Part shown: piece after piece, positions 51,864 to 60,253 of the stretch
Layout: each line of letters opens with the position of its first letter
How positions within the stretch are numbered: position 1 is the first letter of the stretch
Source: Desulforhabdus amnigena
GTDB lineage: Bacteria > Desulfobacterota > Syntrophobacteria > Syntrophobacterales > Syntrophobacteraceae
Assembly (NCBI RefSeq): GCF_027925305.1
Contig: NZ_BSDR01000001.1
Span: forward strand, 62,001-126,000
Length of the DNA stretch: 64,000 nt
Reading direction: 5' to 3'
The notes under the pieces: generated by a model
The model's input: the letters and a program-made list of their open reading frames with translations, nothing else
Told to the model about the DNA's origin: nothing
The model's database searches: none
Translations under genes and position numbers: made by a program

Positions 51864-53714
51864 TCATCGGTTGCTCAGTATCGCTCGATCGCTCGTTTGA
51901 CCCAATAGCCTTGCATGGTTTCCATTCAAGAGTTCTTTGCCGAGATTTCCTCCTGCGTTGGCGACGACGATCACGCGCTTGTCGGAGTTCCAGAGTCTGA
52001 AGAGTTCGTTTTCGGTCAGAAACCGTTCGGGTGGTTCGCGGCGGCGGGAGGCCAGCCCGTCGAACTGGGGATCTTTCAAAATATAGATGGGACGCCCGGT
52101 GTAAAAGGTGATGCCTCCCACCCACATGTATTCATGGGGCTCGGGGTAGACGATGAGATCCGAAGGTCCTGCGTGCTGCAGGACTATTTCGGCCACGGGC
52201 CGGGTGGACTCAAAGGGTTCCACCACCTGGAATCCCCAATGGACCAGCATGAAAAAGGGCGCCATCATGACGGCCAAAAGGCCACAGGCCGCTTTGAATT
52301 GTGCCTTTCGAGCAGCGAGAAGGGCGCCGGCGCTAAAAACGGCTGCGCCTGCAAAGGATGCCATCGTTGGAATGCGAATCCTTTCCAGCGTCGCCATCTG
52401 TTCCGGACTTCCCGTCCATCCGCCCGTAGGCCACGCATCCACAATGACCTGGGAGATCATATCCTTGGCGGGACCCAGCATCACCAAAGCCGCCGCCGCC
52501 GCTGTGCCCATGAGAGCTGTCATGACGGCAAGGGCCATAACAATGCCTCGCCGGGAAGGCGATTCCTGCCCCGCCGGAATTTCTTCCTCGCCTCCGGCCG
52601 TAGGTCTTGAGCCATCGGCAGTAATCTTTAGGAACGACTTATTGCCGGTTTCCAGGGCTTCATCCCAAAGTTTTCCAATGAGCAGCGCAAATCCCGGAAT
52701 AGAGGGCAGGGCGTAATATTCCAACCTGGAATGGGAGGCTGCAAAAAGTCCGATGATAACCGTCAGCCAAAGGAGCGGAAGAAGATCTTCGCTATTGCGC
52801 AAGCCGGACGCCTTCAGTCTTTTGATTCCTCGTACCAATGCCTGAGGAACCATGCCGGTCCAGGGAAAAGTCCAAACAAGCGTCAAAAACAAGAAAAGGG
52901 AGAGGGGAAGAAACTCATCCGATGGATAGCGATGCCCGGTGAAGCGGAGCAAATGTTCTCGTATGACATAATATCCCAGAAAATCGGGATTGGCCCGTGC
53001 TACCGCCATGTGCCAGGGAAGGGCGATGACTGCCGCCACGGCGGTTCCTCCCAAAAGTCGCCGGGAAAAAAAGTCTCTCAGGCGACCGGTCAGAATGATG
53101 TGCAACCCTATGATCGCCGCGGCGAGTCCAAAGCCCAGAATTCCTTTTGTAAGAAGAGCGAACCCGAAGGCGGCGTACAGTATCCAGAACCATGGACCTT
53201 GTCCCTTGTTTTCCGGCTGCATGTAGCTTTTGCTGTAACTCAGGATAGCCAGCGCGATCCAGAAAATCAGGATGGGATCAGGCATCACCATGCGCCCAAA
53301 AATATAAGGCCCCAGACTCGTGGCGTAGATGAGGGCACTCAAAAATCCCGTCTGAACTCCATAAAGGGTCGAACCTATCGTCCCTACGACGGAAATGGTG
53401 GCCCATGCGGCCAGGGCGGGCCAGATGCGGGCCGCTGTTTCCGTTTCACCCAGTACGGATTGGGCCGTTCCGATGAGCCAATAGATGAGAGGGGGTTTGT
53501 CGAAATGACGGTTGCCATTGAGGTGAGGGGTGGTCCAGTCTCCCGTCGTTCGCATTTCGCGTGCGATTTGGGCGTACATCCCTTCAGCGTCGTTTAGAGC
53601 CGGAGTCTTCAGCTCCAAAACGAAGAAGGGCAAAGATGCCAGAGCCAGCAGGAAGAGGGGGAGTCGCACGAAGCGGACAACTCGTGATGCAATCGTATTT
53701 GAAGAAAACTCCAT
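51864..53714 (-). CDS. ArnT-like glycosyltransferase (PMT/GT83 family)
   Basis: About 616 residues with ten or more membrane helices. The first periplasmic loop has TPALNDAEGMYAQIAREMRT with the catalytic DAE motif, then NGNRHFDKPPLIYWLIGTAQ. It is the third such enzyme in the window. The ATG at 53714 follows GGAGG by 11 bases. A long periplasmic C-terminal domain ends with ERFLTENELFRLWNSDKRVI. It stands alone next to an ArsR-family regulator on the opposite strand. Acceptor unknown. Confidence 0.83.
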   Translation of the reverse strand: MEFSSNTIASRVVRFVRLPLFLLALASLPFFVLELKTPALNDAEGMYAQIAREMRTTGDWTTPHLNGNRHFDKPPLIYWLIGTAQSVLGETETAARIWPALAAWATISVVGTIGSTLYGVQTGFLSALIYATSLGPYIFGRMVMPDPILIFWIALAILSYSKSYMQPENKGQGPWFWILYAAFGFALLTKGILGFGLAAAIIGLHIILTGRLRDFFSRRLLGGTAVAAVIALPWHMAVARANPDFLGYYVIREHLLRFTGHRYPSDEFLPLSLFLFLTLVWTFPWTGMVPQALVRGIKRLKASGLRNSEDLLPLLWLTVIIGLFAASHSRLEYYALPSIPGFALLIGKLWDEALETGNKSFLKITADGSRPTAGGEEEIPAGQESPSRRGIVMALAVMTALMGTAAAAALVMLGPAKDMISQVIVDAWPTGGWTGSPEQMATLERIRIPTMASFAGAAVFSAGALLAARKAQFKAACGLLAVMMAPFFMLVHWGFQVVEPFESTRPVAEIVLQHAGPSDLIVYPEPHEYMWVGGITFYTGRPIYILKDPQFDGLASRRREPPERFLTENELFRLWNSDKRVIVVANAGGNLGKELLNGNHARLLGQTSDRAILSNR

Positions 53715-53828
53715 TCGGTAAAAGATCCTCCATGTGCAGTTCAAACAGAACGGGCGTGTCCATGCAAGGCGTCACCTTCATGTTCGCTTTACAGGGCGGA
53801 ACCTGCCGTTGCTGCCCCGAAAAAGTGA

Positions 53829-53880
53829 TTGACACTCCTCAATCTGATTTTTATATTTCCATTTAAAAATATATTGAGGA
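53829..53880 (+). promoter_or_regulatory. promoter and inverted-repeat operator of the ArsR-family gene
   Basis: TTGACA (53829-53834), a 17-base spacer and TATATT (53852-53857) make a near-consensus promoter. CCTCAAT at 53837-53843 and ATTGAGG at 53873-53879 are perfect inverted arms, with A+T-rich complementary stretches between them. The right arm overlaps the ribosome binding site GAGGAG of the next gene, so binding by the ArsR-like product would cover the promoter spacer and translation start (autoregulation, inferred). Confidence 0.75.
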
Positions 53881-53886
53881 GCCTTC

Positions 53887-54231
53887 ATGAAAGAATTTAT
53901 TCGAGTGATGAAAGCGCTTTCAGATCCCAATCGCGTCAAGATACTGAAACTTCTTCAACATAAGAGCATGTGCGTTTGCGAACTCCAGGCCGTTTTGAAA
54001 ATAGCCCAGCCGACCGTGTCCAATCATCTTAAAGTGCTCATAGATGCAGGACTTGTGGTTTACCGGAAGGATGGCCAGTGGGTCAATTACTTTCTCGCGG
54101 ATGGGAATGCCAACCCGTATTCGGCAAGTCTTCTGGGAAATCTGAGGCACTGGCTTCGGGATGAACCAGAGATTGTGAGCCTTGTTGAAAGACTGCCTGA
54201 AATCAACCGTGAAAAGATCTGCAGGAAGTGA
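53887..54231 (+). CDS. ArsR-family metal-responsive regulator
   Basis: 114-residue winged-helix repressor: MKALSDPNRVKILKLLQHKS, then MCVCELQ, the ELCVCDL-like metal site of ArsR with two Cys (Cys-Val-Cys) for arsenite or antimonite, AQPTVSNHLKVLIDAGLVVY (recognition helix) and KDGQWVNYFLA (wing). It probably represses its own promoter, where an inverted repeat is visible. No arsenic transporter or reductase lies nearby, since the next gene downstream is on the opposite strand, so its target is elsewhere or only itself. Confidence 0.88.
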   Translation: MKEFIRVMKALSDPNRVKILKLLQHKSMCVCELQAVLKIAQPTVSNHLKVLIDAGLVVYRKDGQWVNYFLADGNANPYSASLLGNLRHWLRDEPEIVSLVERLPEINREKICRK

Positions 54232-54263
54232 GATGTCCTGTTTGAGAAAAGTTCAAATAAAAA

Positions 54264-54725
54264 TCATCCGATCTTCGGGCTGAGACTCCACTTGATGAAC
54301 CATGAAGAACTTCTCGGGTCCTGGTCCAGGCAGACAATACCGCCATTCTGGAATTTGAAGAGGGTCTTGTCGGGAGATCCCACGATCAGGTAAGAGGTGA
54401 GTCTTTCCATGAAAGGGAGGTGACCCACCAGCATTACATTGTCTTCGTTATTGATGGCGGCGGCAAAAGCGGTGACATCGTCCAGGGGATTCAATCCTGC
54501 CGCTTCCTCGACCCCCTTTTCCGGCCTCAGTGCTGCCGCAAAGATTTCCGCAGTCTGTCGCGCTCTCTTCTTCCCGCTATGTTTGATGATCGCTACATTT
54601 ACGCCGTATCCGCGAGCGACGGCCGCAATGCGTTCCACGTCCGCGATGCCTTCACTGGAAAGTCCCCGTTCCGGGTCCTGCTCTTCGGGCAGGCTCTTAC
54701 CGTGCTGTACGAGAAAAAGCGCCAT
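54264..54725 (-). CDS. sixA: phosphohistidine phosphatase SixA
   Basis: 153-residue histidine phosphatase: LFLVQHGKSLPEEQDPERGL with the RHG-type motif as QHG (His8), KHSGKKRARQTAEIFAAAL, and MLVGHLPFMERLTSYLIVG with the second catalytic His. SixA removes phosphate from phosphohistidine on proteins. The ATG at 54725 follows GAGGAG, and upstream codons are not conserved. The first Arg of RHG is replaced by Gln, as in other deltaproteobacterial members I recall. Confidence 0.85.
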   Translation of the reverse strand: MALFLVQHGKSLPEEQDPERGLSSEGIADVERIAAVARGYGVNVAIIKHSGKKRARQTAEIFAAALRPEKGVEEAAGLNPLDDVTAFAAAINNEDNVMLVGHLPFMERLTSYLIVGSPDKTLFKFQNGGIVCLDQDPRSSSWFIKWSLSPKIG

Positions 54726-54819
54726 GGGTGAAACTCCTCTCAAAATGGTGGGACGTTTTCGTATGCATTTCATGCAAACACGGCTCGAAATTATCGAGAT
54801 GAATGAGCCCAAAAAAAGT

Positions 54820-55482
54820 CTACGTTTGTGAACGGTATTCCGGAGCAAACCGTCCCGAATCGATGGCGGCCCGCAGGCTCCGGGCAGCCCCGCGGGGTTC
54901 TGATGAAGCCATGATCGCTGAAACGACAGCGATTCCATCCGCTCCGCAGCTCACCACCTGTGCCGCATTGGCAGAATGAATTCCGCCGATTCCCACAATG
55001 GGGATGTTGACCGTCTGCCGGATTTTCTGCAGCCCTTGAAGGCCCGTGGCTTCAGGTGTGTCGGTTTTGGTGGGAGTATTGAAGACCGGACTCACGCCCA
55101 GGTAATCTGCTCCGTCGGCCTCCGCGGCCAGGGCTTCTTCCACGGTACTTACGGAGACGCCGACAATCATTTTACGGTCCACAATTCTGCGCACAATGCG
55201 GCACTGCATGTCGCTTTGGCCGACATGTACCCCCTCGGCGCCACACGCCAGAGCAACGTCTAAACGGTCATTGATGATGAGAGGGATACGGTGTGGCTTT
55301 AAGATTTCCCTGACGGCTACCGCCAGGTCGAAGAACTCCCTGGTGGAGGCATGCTTTTCGCGCAATTGTACGATGGTGACACCACCCGCTATACTCTCCT
55401 CGATGATTTCAATCAGGGAGCGGTTGCCCGTCATGCGGCGGTCGGTAACCAGATAAAGAGAATAATCGATTTGCATATGCAT
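54820..55482 (-). CDS. thiE: thiamine-phosphate synthase
   Basis: Joins HMP diphosphate and thiazole phosphate into thiamine phosphate. The 220-residue TIM-barrel product shows SLYLVTDRRM, VTIVQLREKHASTREFFDLA, LIINDRLDVALACGAEGVHV with GQSDMQCR, DYLGVSPVFNTPTKTD, and IPIVGIGGIHSANAAQVV. The start is an ATG six bases after the thiM stop without a clear ribosome binding site, so it is coupled to thiM. The TKTD segment is typical of ThiE. Confidence 0.93.
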   Translation of the reverse strand: MHMQIDYSLYLVTDRRMTGNRSLIEIIEESIAGGVTIVQLREKHASTREFFDLAVAVREILKPHRIPLIINDRLDVALACGAEGVHVGQSDMQCRIVRRIVDRKMIVGVSVSTVEEALAAEADGADYLGVSPVFNTPTKTDTPEATGLQGLQKIRQTVNIPIVGIGGIHSANAAQVVSCGADGIAVVSAIMASSEPRGAARSLRAAIDSGRFAPEYRSQT

Positions 55483-55488
55483 TTGTAA

Positions 55489-56289
55489 TCAAGAAGCACT
55501 GAGGCGTGCTCTCTCCTTGATGATGTTATGGTCTATTGAGTCCAACGCATCCAGGAGGAGGATTTGAAAAGATCCCGGCCCCGGATTGGATCGGGCGGCC
55601 ATTTCCCCTGCCAATCCAAAGGTTGTCAGGGCTCCTGTGGCGGCGATGAGAGCGTCGGGTTCGACTGCGCAAAAAGCTCCCGTTATGGCGCTGGCGGAAC
55701 ATCCGGTCCCCGTCACGCGGCCCATGAGAGGGTGACCGTTGGAAATGGTGGAATTTCGCACACCGTCCGTTACAAAATCTTCCACCCCCGTCACAGCGAT
55801 CACCGTGTCATGTTTTCGGGCGAGTTGCGAAGCGACATTGCGGGCATCTTCAGCACCGTGGACCGAGTCGACCCCTCGGGTACTGCCCGATTCTCCAGCC
55901 AGCGCAAGGATTTCGGAAGCGTTGCCCCGCACCGCAGTGACATGGATTTCATTCAAAAGACGCCTCGCTGTATCCGTTCTGAAGCGTGTGGCACCTGCGC
56001 CTACAGGGTCCAGAATGATGGGGATGGAGTGTTTTTCTGCGGCCCGGGCGGCCAGAAACATGGAATCCACCCATGGAGTCGAAAGGGTTCCAATATTGAT
56101 GACCAGTGCGCCGGCAAGCCCGACCATCTCTTCGACCTCCTCGGGAGCATGGGCCATTACGGGTGATGCACCGAGGGCCAACAAAACATTGGCGGTGTAG
56201 TTCATGACCACGTAATTGGTGATATTATGAACCAGCGGATGCCGTTTTCGAATGGTTTCCAACATTTCCGATATCATGTCTTCAATCAT
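55489..56289 (-). CDS. thiM: hydroxyethylthiazole kinase
   Basis: Phosphorylates the thiazole alcohol for salvage into thiamine. 266 residues: [20 protein letters not shown] and [20 protein letters not shown] near the start, [16 protein letters not shown] (metal and substrate site) and the C-terminal [20 protein letters not shown] anion hole. The ATG at 56289 is one base after the stop of a 9-codon leader frame. A TPP riboswitch was looked for upstream and not found. It is followed by thiE, forming a salvage pair. Confidence 0.93.
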   Translation of the reverse strand: MIEDMISEMLETIRKRHPLVHNITNYVVMNYTANVLLALGASPVMAHAPEEVEEMVGLAGALVINIGTLSTPWVDSMFLAARAAEKHSIPIILDPVGAGATRFRTDTARRLLNEIHVTAVRGNASEILALAGESGSTRGVDSVHGAEDARNVASQLARKHDTVIAVTGVEDFVTDGVRNSTISNGHPLMGRVTGTGCSASAITGAFCAVEPDALIAATGALTTFGLAGEMAARSNPGPGSFQILLLDALDSIDHNIIKERARLSAS

Positions 56290-56290
56290 A

Positions 56291-56317
56291 TCATTTCCCC
56301 TCAAATGGAAAAGCCAT
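56291..56317 (-). CDS. leader peptide frame upstream of thiM (8 residues)
   Basis: ATG at 56317, preceded by the very strong site AGGAGGTGCACC, opens a short frame MAFPFEGK that stops at TGA one base before the thiM start. GAGGGG, which can serve as the thiM ribosome binding site, lies inside this frame. It looks like a coupling leader; whether it is regulatory is unknown. Confidence 0.5.
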   Translation of the reverse strand: MAFPFEGK

Positions 56318-56724
56318 GGTGCACCTCCTGCTTTATGAAAAGAGGCTCATAATTTATGGTAACAAAAATTGCTACGACGGCATTTCATGTATCATTGGCG
56401 GCCGAGATATCAAAGGAGAGAATGATGCCTGTTTACAAGTTTTCATCATGATGCTTTGTGTTATTTTGAGTAACAGTATAAACAAGGACCCTGTTTGCGG
56501 CAAGAAAAGGCCGCCGAGGTCACGATTCCCAATTGGAGGAACGAGACACACTGTGACCTTGCTGGAGTTATGCGGGGAGCTCAATTTTCATCAGATCAAT
56601 ATTGCATACGGGATATGTTTTCATGAGCTTCAAATTCAATCGAGGGTGCTGGGTTGATTCGTGGGAAGAAACCCTGTTGAGAGAAAAATTTGGGAAAAGG
56701 CGGGAACCGAAAGGCGAAAGTTCC

Positions 56725-57249
56725 ATGGAGGATTCCTGTGTGCAGGAGTCCCGGCATTACATGCTTCCCATAGAGGAAAAAATCGAATTTGCTCGGTTTC
56801 TTTTCTTGCAATGGGGAAAAGAGCTTCTAAAAGATCTTACCGTTCGTCGTTATCTGCGGCAATTGGAAGAGGGAATAAAAGTATCCGGAAAAACCATGAA
56901 AGACCTGGGGATCGATCGGGCCTGTGCACTTTGCGATGCGACGGCTCCGGAAGGGAGTTGCTGCAGCCGGGGTCTGGAAAACAAGTATGATGTGGTGCTT
57001 TTGCTGATCAATTTATTATTGGGAGTCGACCTGGAGACTTGCGCTTCCAGGACCGACAGTTGTGCCTTCCTTGGACCGAAGGGATGCAGGCTTCGCGTCC
57101 GCAACCTGATTTGCATCGAGTACCTGTGCCCTCAATTGGAGAGGTCCCTGGGACACGATGCTCTTGTCCGTATGCAAACGGCAACTGGAGGCGAACTTGA
57201 AGCCTCCTTCCTCCTTTGCGATGCCGTCAGGAAGAAGATCACCTCGTGA
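56725..57249 (+). CDS. hypothetical Cys-rich protein
   Basis: About 174 residues with 12 Cys grouped late in the protein: RACALCDATAPEGSCCSRGL, then ETCASRTDSCAFLGPKGC and LICIEYLCPQLE. Pairs and spacing suggest metal or iron-sulfur binding. The first part is helical (KIEFARFLFLQWGKELLKDL). No signal peptide or membrane helix in this version. The ATG at 56725 follows AAAGGCGAAAG; earlier in-frame ATGs at 56602 and 56623 are less supported. Unknown family, single gene, same strand as no neighbour. Confidence 0.7.
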   Translation: MEDSCVQESRHYMLPIEEKIEFARFLFLQWGKELLKDLTVRRYLRQLEEGIKVSGKTMKDLGIDRACALCDATAPEGSCCSRGLENKYDVVLLLINLLLGVDLETCASRTDSCAFLGPKGCRLRVRNLICIEYLCPQLERSLGHDALVRMQTATGGELEASFLLCDAVRKKITS

Positions 57250-57311
57250 CGAAATATACTGGTGGCTGTGTATCCTGATGCATCCCTTTTCGGAAAGCCG
57301 GTCCGTCAGTC

Positions 57312-58007
57312 CTACGGATTGGCATATTTTGCCAGAGCCCTTTTGAAATCTTCAGCGACGGCAGGGGCCTGAATGGTATTGTTCGTGAAGATCTGCATAG
57401 GAGTCAATCCCGCCATTCCGTAAAAAGCCGAGTTGGATTTTTCATCCACCTGTATGGAACTCCCTTCCAGCGAGACTCCGGCGAAGAGTCCACGGCTGCG
57501 GGAGTACGAGTAGATTTCCGCTTTGAGTTGCAGGTCTGTGCTCGCCTCTGCGTGCCGCCCTACAGGGCCGGCGGCAGCGGATGCGTCCGCCCCGAGGGTG
57601 AATTTGCCGCTTGTGATGGAATCCAGGCTCCTGATGGTTTTGAAGACCAATATCACATCGCTCGACTGAGCTCCGATCTGCCATCCGAGGCTACCGCCCA
57701 TGAGCTTGAAGAAAACTGGATTGCTCCAGTTGCGGTTCTCATTTCGAACGGAGAGAATTCCCACCCCATAGCGTCCACCGAGAATGAAGCCCGCCTTGAG
57801 AAGTCCCGGGAAAATGGCGATGCCGTATGCGTCATTCAAAAGGGATGGAGGAATGCATGTTTCGGGAATGGACATGATTTCATCCAGCACGTGAATGGCC
57901 GACTCGACTTTCATCACCTCTTCTCCACCCGCTCGGGCGACAGAGTTGAGGGAAGAAAGGGAAACGGTCAGAAAAAATGTCATGGAAAACAAAAGCAGTC
58001 TTTTCAC
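57312..58007 (-). CDS. SYLF-domain (Ysc84-like) lipid-binding protein, exported
   Basis: 231-residue exported protein with a signal peptide (LLLFSMTFFLTVSLSSLNSV, cut after ARA) and a SYLF domain: IPPSLLNDAYGIAIFPGLLK, AGFILGGRYGVGILSVRNEN, LMGGSLGWQIGAQSSDVILV, and SYSRSRGLFAGVSLEGSSIQ. SYLF proteins bind phosphoinositides in eukaryotes; bacterial function is unclear. The start is a GTG after AAGGATATC. It follows an L,D-transpeptidase gene by 24 bp on the same strand, so both are probably in one envelope operon. Confidence 0.88.
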   Translation of the reverse strand: MKRLLLFSMTFFLTVSLSSLNSVARAGGEEVMKVESAIHVLDEIMSIPETCIPPSLLNDAYGIAIFPGLLKAGFILGGRYGVGILSVRNENRNWSNPVFFKLMGGSLGWQIGAQSSDVILVFKTIRSLDSITSGKFTLGADASAAAGPVGRHAEASTDLQLKAEIYSYSRSRGLFAGVSLEGSSIQVDEKSNSAFYGMAGLTPMQIFTNNTIQAPAVAEDFKRALAKYANP

Positions 58008-58031
58008 GGTCTGATATCCTTTGCAAAAAAG

Positions 58032-58904
58032 TTAGCGATCGCTTGTTGGGACGCCGCCCTGCATCCTGTTATTCCGAACGCCGGGGAGGAGTTCATTGCG
58101 ACGCGCCTTCAAAATCTGGTTCAAGTGGGGCAGCGAATCCGCCACGACCACAATGGTGCCCAGGTCTGCCCACTTATAGAGTTCCTCGGCCTTTCCGAGT
58201 GGAAGATTGATGCAGCCATGGGAGCAATTGCCGCTCGTGATGTCTCCCAGGTGAATCCAGACGTGGTCATAAATCCTCAACGCCCACGGCATCGGCGCCG
58301 GATCGCCAAAAGCGTTTGGGTAGCTTCTGGAAACATGATTTGCATCCTTATTGAGGACTCTGTAAAACCCAGCCTCGGTCATTCCCTCCTCCTTACCGAT
58401 GCATACGAAACTGTCGTTTTTGAGATGACCGTACTGGTACCACCCCAGGTAGGGCTTATCCATGGTGATCAGGATGAATTTGGGAACATGGATGAGGTCG
58501 GGAATATATTGAGGCAGTGGCGACCAGTTCTTGTAAGAACTGAAGCTGTTTGGCACTTTCAATGGACGATGGTTTTTCACGTCTTCGCGGATGTAATAAC
58601 GGGCCCTTGCATTCAGATTGGCCAGAATATCGTAGACTTCAACAGATGTCAGTTCGGGGTTTTTTTGGGTGACCTGTATGAGCTCCTGCTCCGTTATGAT
58701 GCGTTTTGTCCAGGACAGATCCCGGAACTTTTTACTGGGCACGGTTTTCGGATGATACAATTGCCCTTCCATGGGAACGGGCGGTGGCGGCGGTGGAATG
58801 TATTCCGCTGGATAGGGTTGTATGATCTTCCTAGGGGTACATCCCCACAACAAAGTCGTGATAACCAACAATTTTATCCAATGACTCCATGAAGATCCCA
58901 CCAC
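58032..58904 (-). CDS. L,D-transpeptidase (YkuD domain), lipoprotein
   Basis: About 290 residues: a short hydrophobic signal (KLLVITTLLWGC, lipobox-like Cys), a proline-rich linker (EYIPPPPPPVP), an unknown middle part, then a YkuD catalytic domain with YDHVWIHLGDITSGNCSHGC (HX..SHGC) and INLPLGKAEELYKWADLGT. YkuD enzymes cross-link peptidoglycan or attach lipoproteins. GTG at 58904 is chosen since AAGGAACGAGCA precedes it; 78 codons further upstream are open but come partly from a repeat. Operon partner of the SYLF gene. Confidence 0.85.
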   Translation of the reverse strand: MVGSSWSHWIKLLVITTLLWGCTPRKIIQPYPAEYIPPPPPPVPMEGQLYHPKTVPSKKFRDLSWTKRIITEQELIQVTQKNPELTSVEVYDILANLNARARYYIREDVKNHRPLKVPNSFSSYKNWSPLPQYIPDLIHVPKFILITMDKPYLGWYQYGHLKNDSFVCIGKEEGMTEAGFYRVLNKDANHVSRSYPNAFGDPAPMPWALRIYDHVWIHLGDITSGNCSHGCINLPLGKAEELYKWADLGTIVVVADSLPHLNQILKARRNELLPGVRNNRMQGGVPTSDR

Positions 58905-59110
58905 TGCTCGTTCCTTTCCATCCTGTCGATGCCTATCTCCCCCGCGAGGACATTCTCCATGGATCGGTAGATCCTGCTCCCGAATGCCACTGCAATCAGA
59001 CGAACATTTTTTTATTATATTATAATACCTGTCTCCAAGCATTTTTTCCTGAAAACTGTATGGAACCCGGCCCGATGGTGTTTCGGTTTCTTTTTTTTCT
59101 TTGGATGTAA

Positions 59111-59246
59111 GGGAGTGAGTTGTTCTTGAAATCCCCATTCACCGCGGAGGCACAGAGATCACGGAGGAATCCCATAAGAATTCCAAAATCTTCTCTCTGC
59201 TCTCCGTGGTAAATAACGGGATATTAGAATCCGCCAACTCCTTAAG
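59111..59246 (+). repeat. interspersed repeat, copy A
   Basis: Nearly identical by eye to the reverse complement of 63517-63660. Shared blocks include GAAATCCCCATTCACCGC, GAGGAATCCCATAAGAATTC and GGGATATTAGAATCCGCCAA. It begins upstream of the L,D-transpeptidase gene and its right end overlaps the stop codon of the M28 peptidase gene. Confidence 0.8.
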
Positions 59247-60240
59247 GAGATTCACCCGTGTGGGAGCGCAGAAAAATGAGCAGGCTTTCCACGAGTTCCG
59301 CCATGAACCGGTAATCCAGTTTTTCCATGGTGTCGGATCTGAAGTGGTAGTGGGGATTCCGGTAGAAGGCCGTGTCCGTGACCATGACCGCTTTGATCCC
59401 CTTGTCCCAGAAGGAGGAGTGGTCACTCAGACGGACCGCTGGCATCAGCCAACCGTTGAAAGGAACGGACAGTGTCACCACCGGCAGGTCGGTATTCTTT
59501 TCAAAGGATTTCTTGAGAGAGCTGGTGAAGCTTCTCGAGGGGAAATTACCCACAATCCCGATGAAATTCCCCTCCTTGGGATATCCCATGAACATGAGGG
59601 GAAAGGGGTAATCCTGGCAGCCGGGTTGCCGACAGGTGTAGCCCACCATTTCCAGGCAGATCATCCCGTCGATTCTTTCCTTGTGCTTTACGATGTTTGC
59701 GGCATGTACTCTGCTTCCCATGTACCGAGTAGTGAAAACGGGAGGTTCTTCAAGAGCGAAGGAAACAAATTTGACCGTGACATGAAGATCTGCATGTCCT
59801 TCTAAGGCTTTCAGAATTCGAGCCGTCTCCAGTTGAACGGCAACGGCGCTGGCATTGTCATCGGCTCCTACAGTTCCTGCGACGGAATCGTAATGGGCTC
59901 CGATAAGATACGTTTGGGACGGTTGCGTTCCGAAAGAGATCTCCGCAAAGACATTGGCCACCGTGAAGTTTTCATAGGCATAGGTTTCCGTCTTCACATG
60001 AAGCCCCAGGCTGCGGTAAAAATTTTCAATGTATTCCTGGGTTCGATGAAGATTTTCCGGCAAAACCACGCTCCTTTCCCCAATCGTAACCGTGAGTGCT
60101 TCCAGATGTTTCTGCAGGCGGTTCATGGTATCGGGAATATTCAGTGTCCAATTTTCCATTTTTGAAACTCCTTCGGGAATATGGCAGAAGATCGCCGCAC
60201 CAAAAATGAGAAGGGAACATTTGAAAAGGCCTCTACGCAT
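59242..60240 (-). CDS. M28-family zinc aminopeptidase, exported
   Basis: 332-residue metallopeptidase. A signal-like start (LLIFGAAIFCHIPEGVS) is followed by the two-zinc M28 site: IGAHYDSVAGTVGADDNASA (His and bridging Asp), FVSFALEEPPVF (Glu-Glu), CLEMVGY (Asp/Glu), and LSDHSSFWDKGIKAVMVTDT (last His). Probably an aminopeptidase in the periplasm. AGGAGTTCCA precedes the ATG. It follows aroK by 13 bp; the pairing with shikimate kinase has no clear metabolic reason. The stop codon sits at the edge of a repeat. Confidence 0.87.
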   Translation of the reverse strand: MRRGLFKCSLLIFGAAIFCHIPEGVSKMENWTLNIPDTMNRLQKHLEALTVTIGERSVVLPENLHRTQEYIENFYRSLGLHVKTETYAYENFTVANVFAEISFGTQPSQTYLIGAHYDSVAGTVGADDNASAVAVQLETARILKALEGHADLHVTVKFVSFALEEPPVFTTRYMGSRVHAANIVKHKERIDGMICLEMVGYTCRQPGCQDYPFPLMFMGYPKEGNFIGIVGNFPSRSFTSSLKKSFEKNTDLPVVTLSVPFNGWLMPAVRLSDHSSFWDKGIKAVMVTDTAFYRNPHYHFRSDTMEKLDYRFMAELVESLLIFLRSHTGESP

Positions 60241-60253
60241 TGGAACTCCTACC

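Noticed and set aside
56316-56657. Plus-strand frame containing KDPVCGK, reminiscent of a YHS metal-binding domain
   Set aside because: Only the first six residues fit; the following residues do not match YHS and there is no ribosome binding site. Chance or decayed remnant.
56290-56700. Possible TPP riboswitch upstream of thiM
   Set aside because: I looked for the CTGAGA and GAACCTGAT-type motifs on the minus strand and found neither.
57528-58892. Open plus-strand frame of 454 codons across the SYLF and L,D-transpeptidase genes
   Set aside because: Both minus-strand genes show family motifs and proper starts; the antisense frame crosses them and has none.
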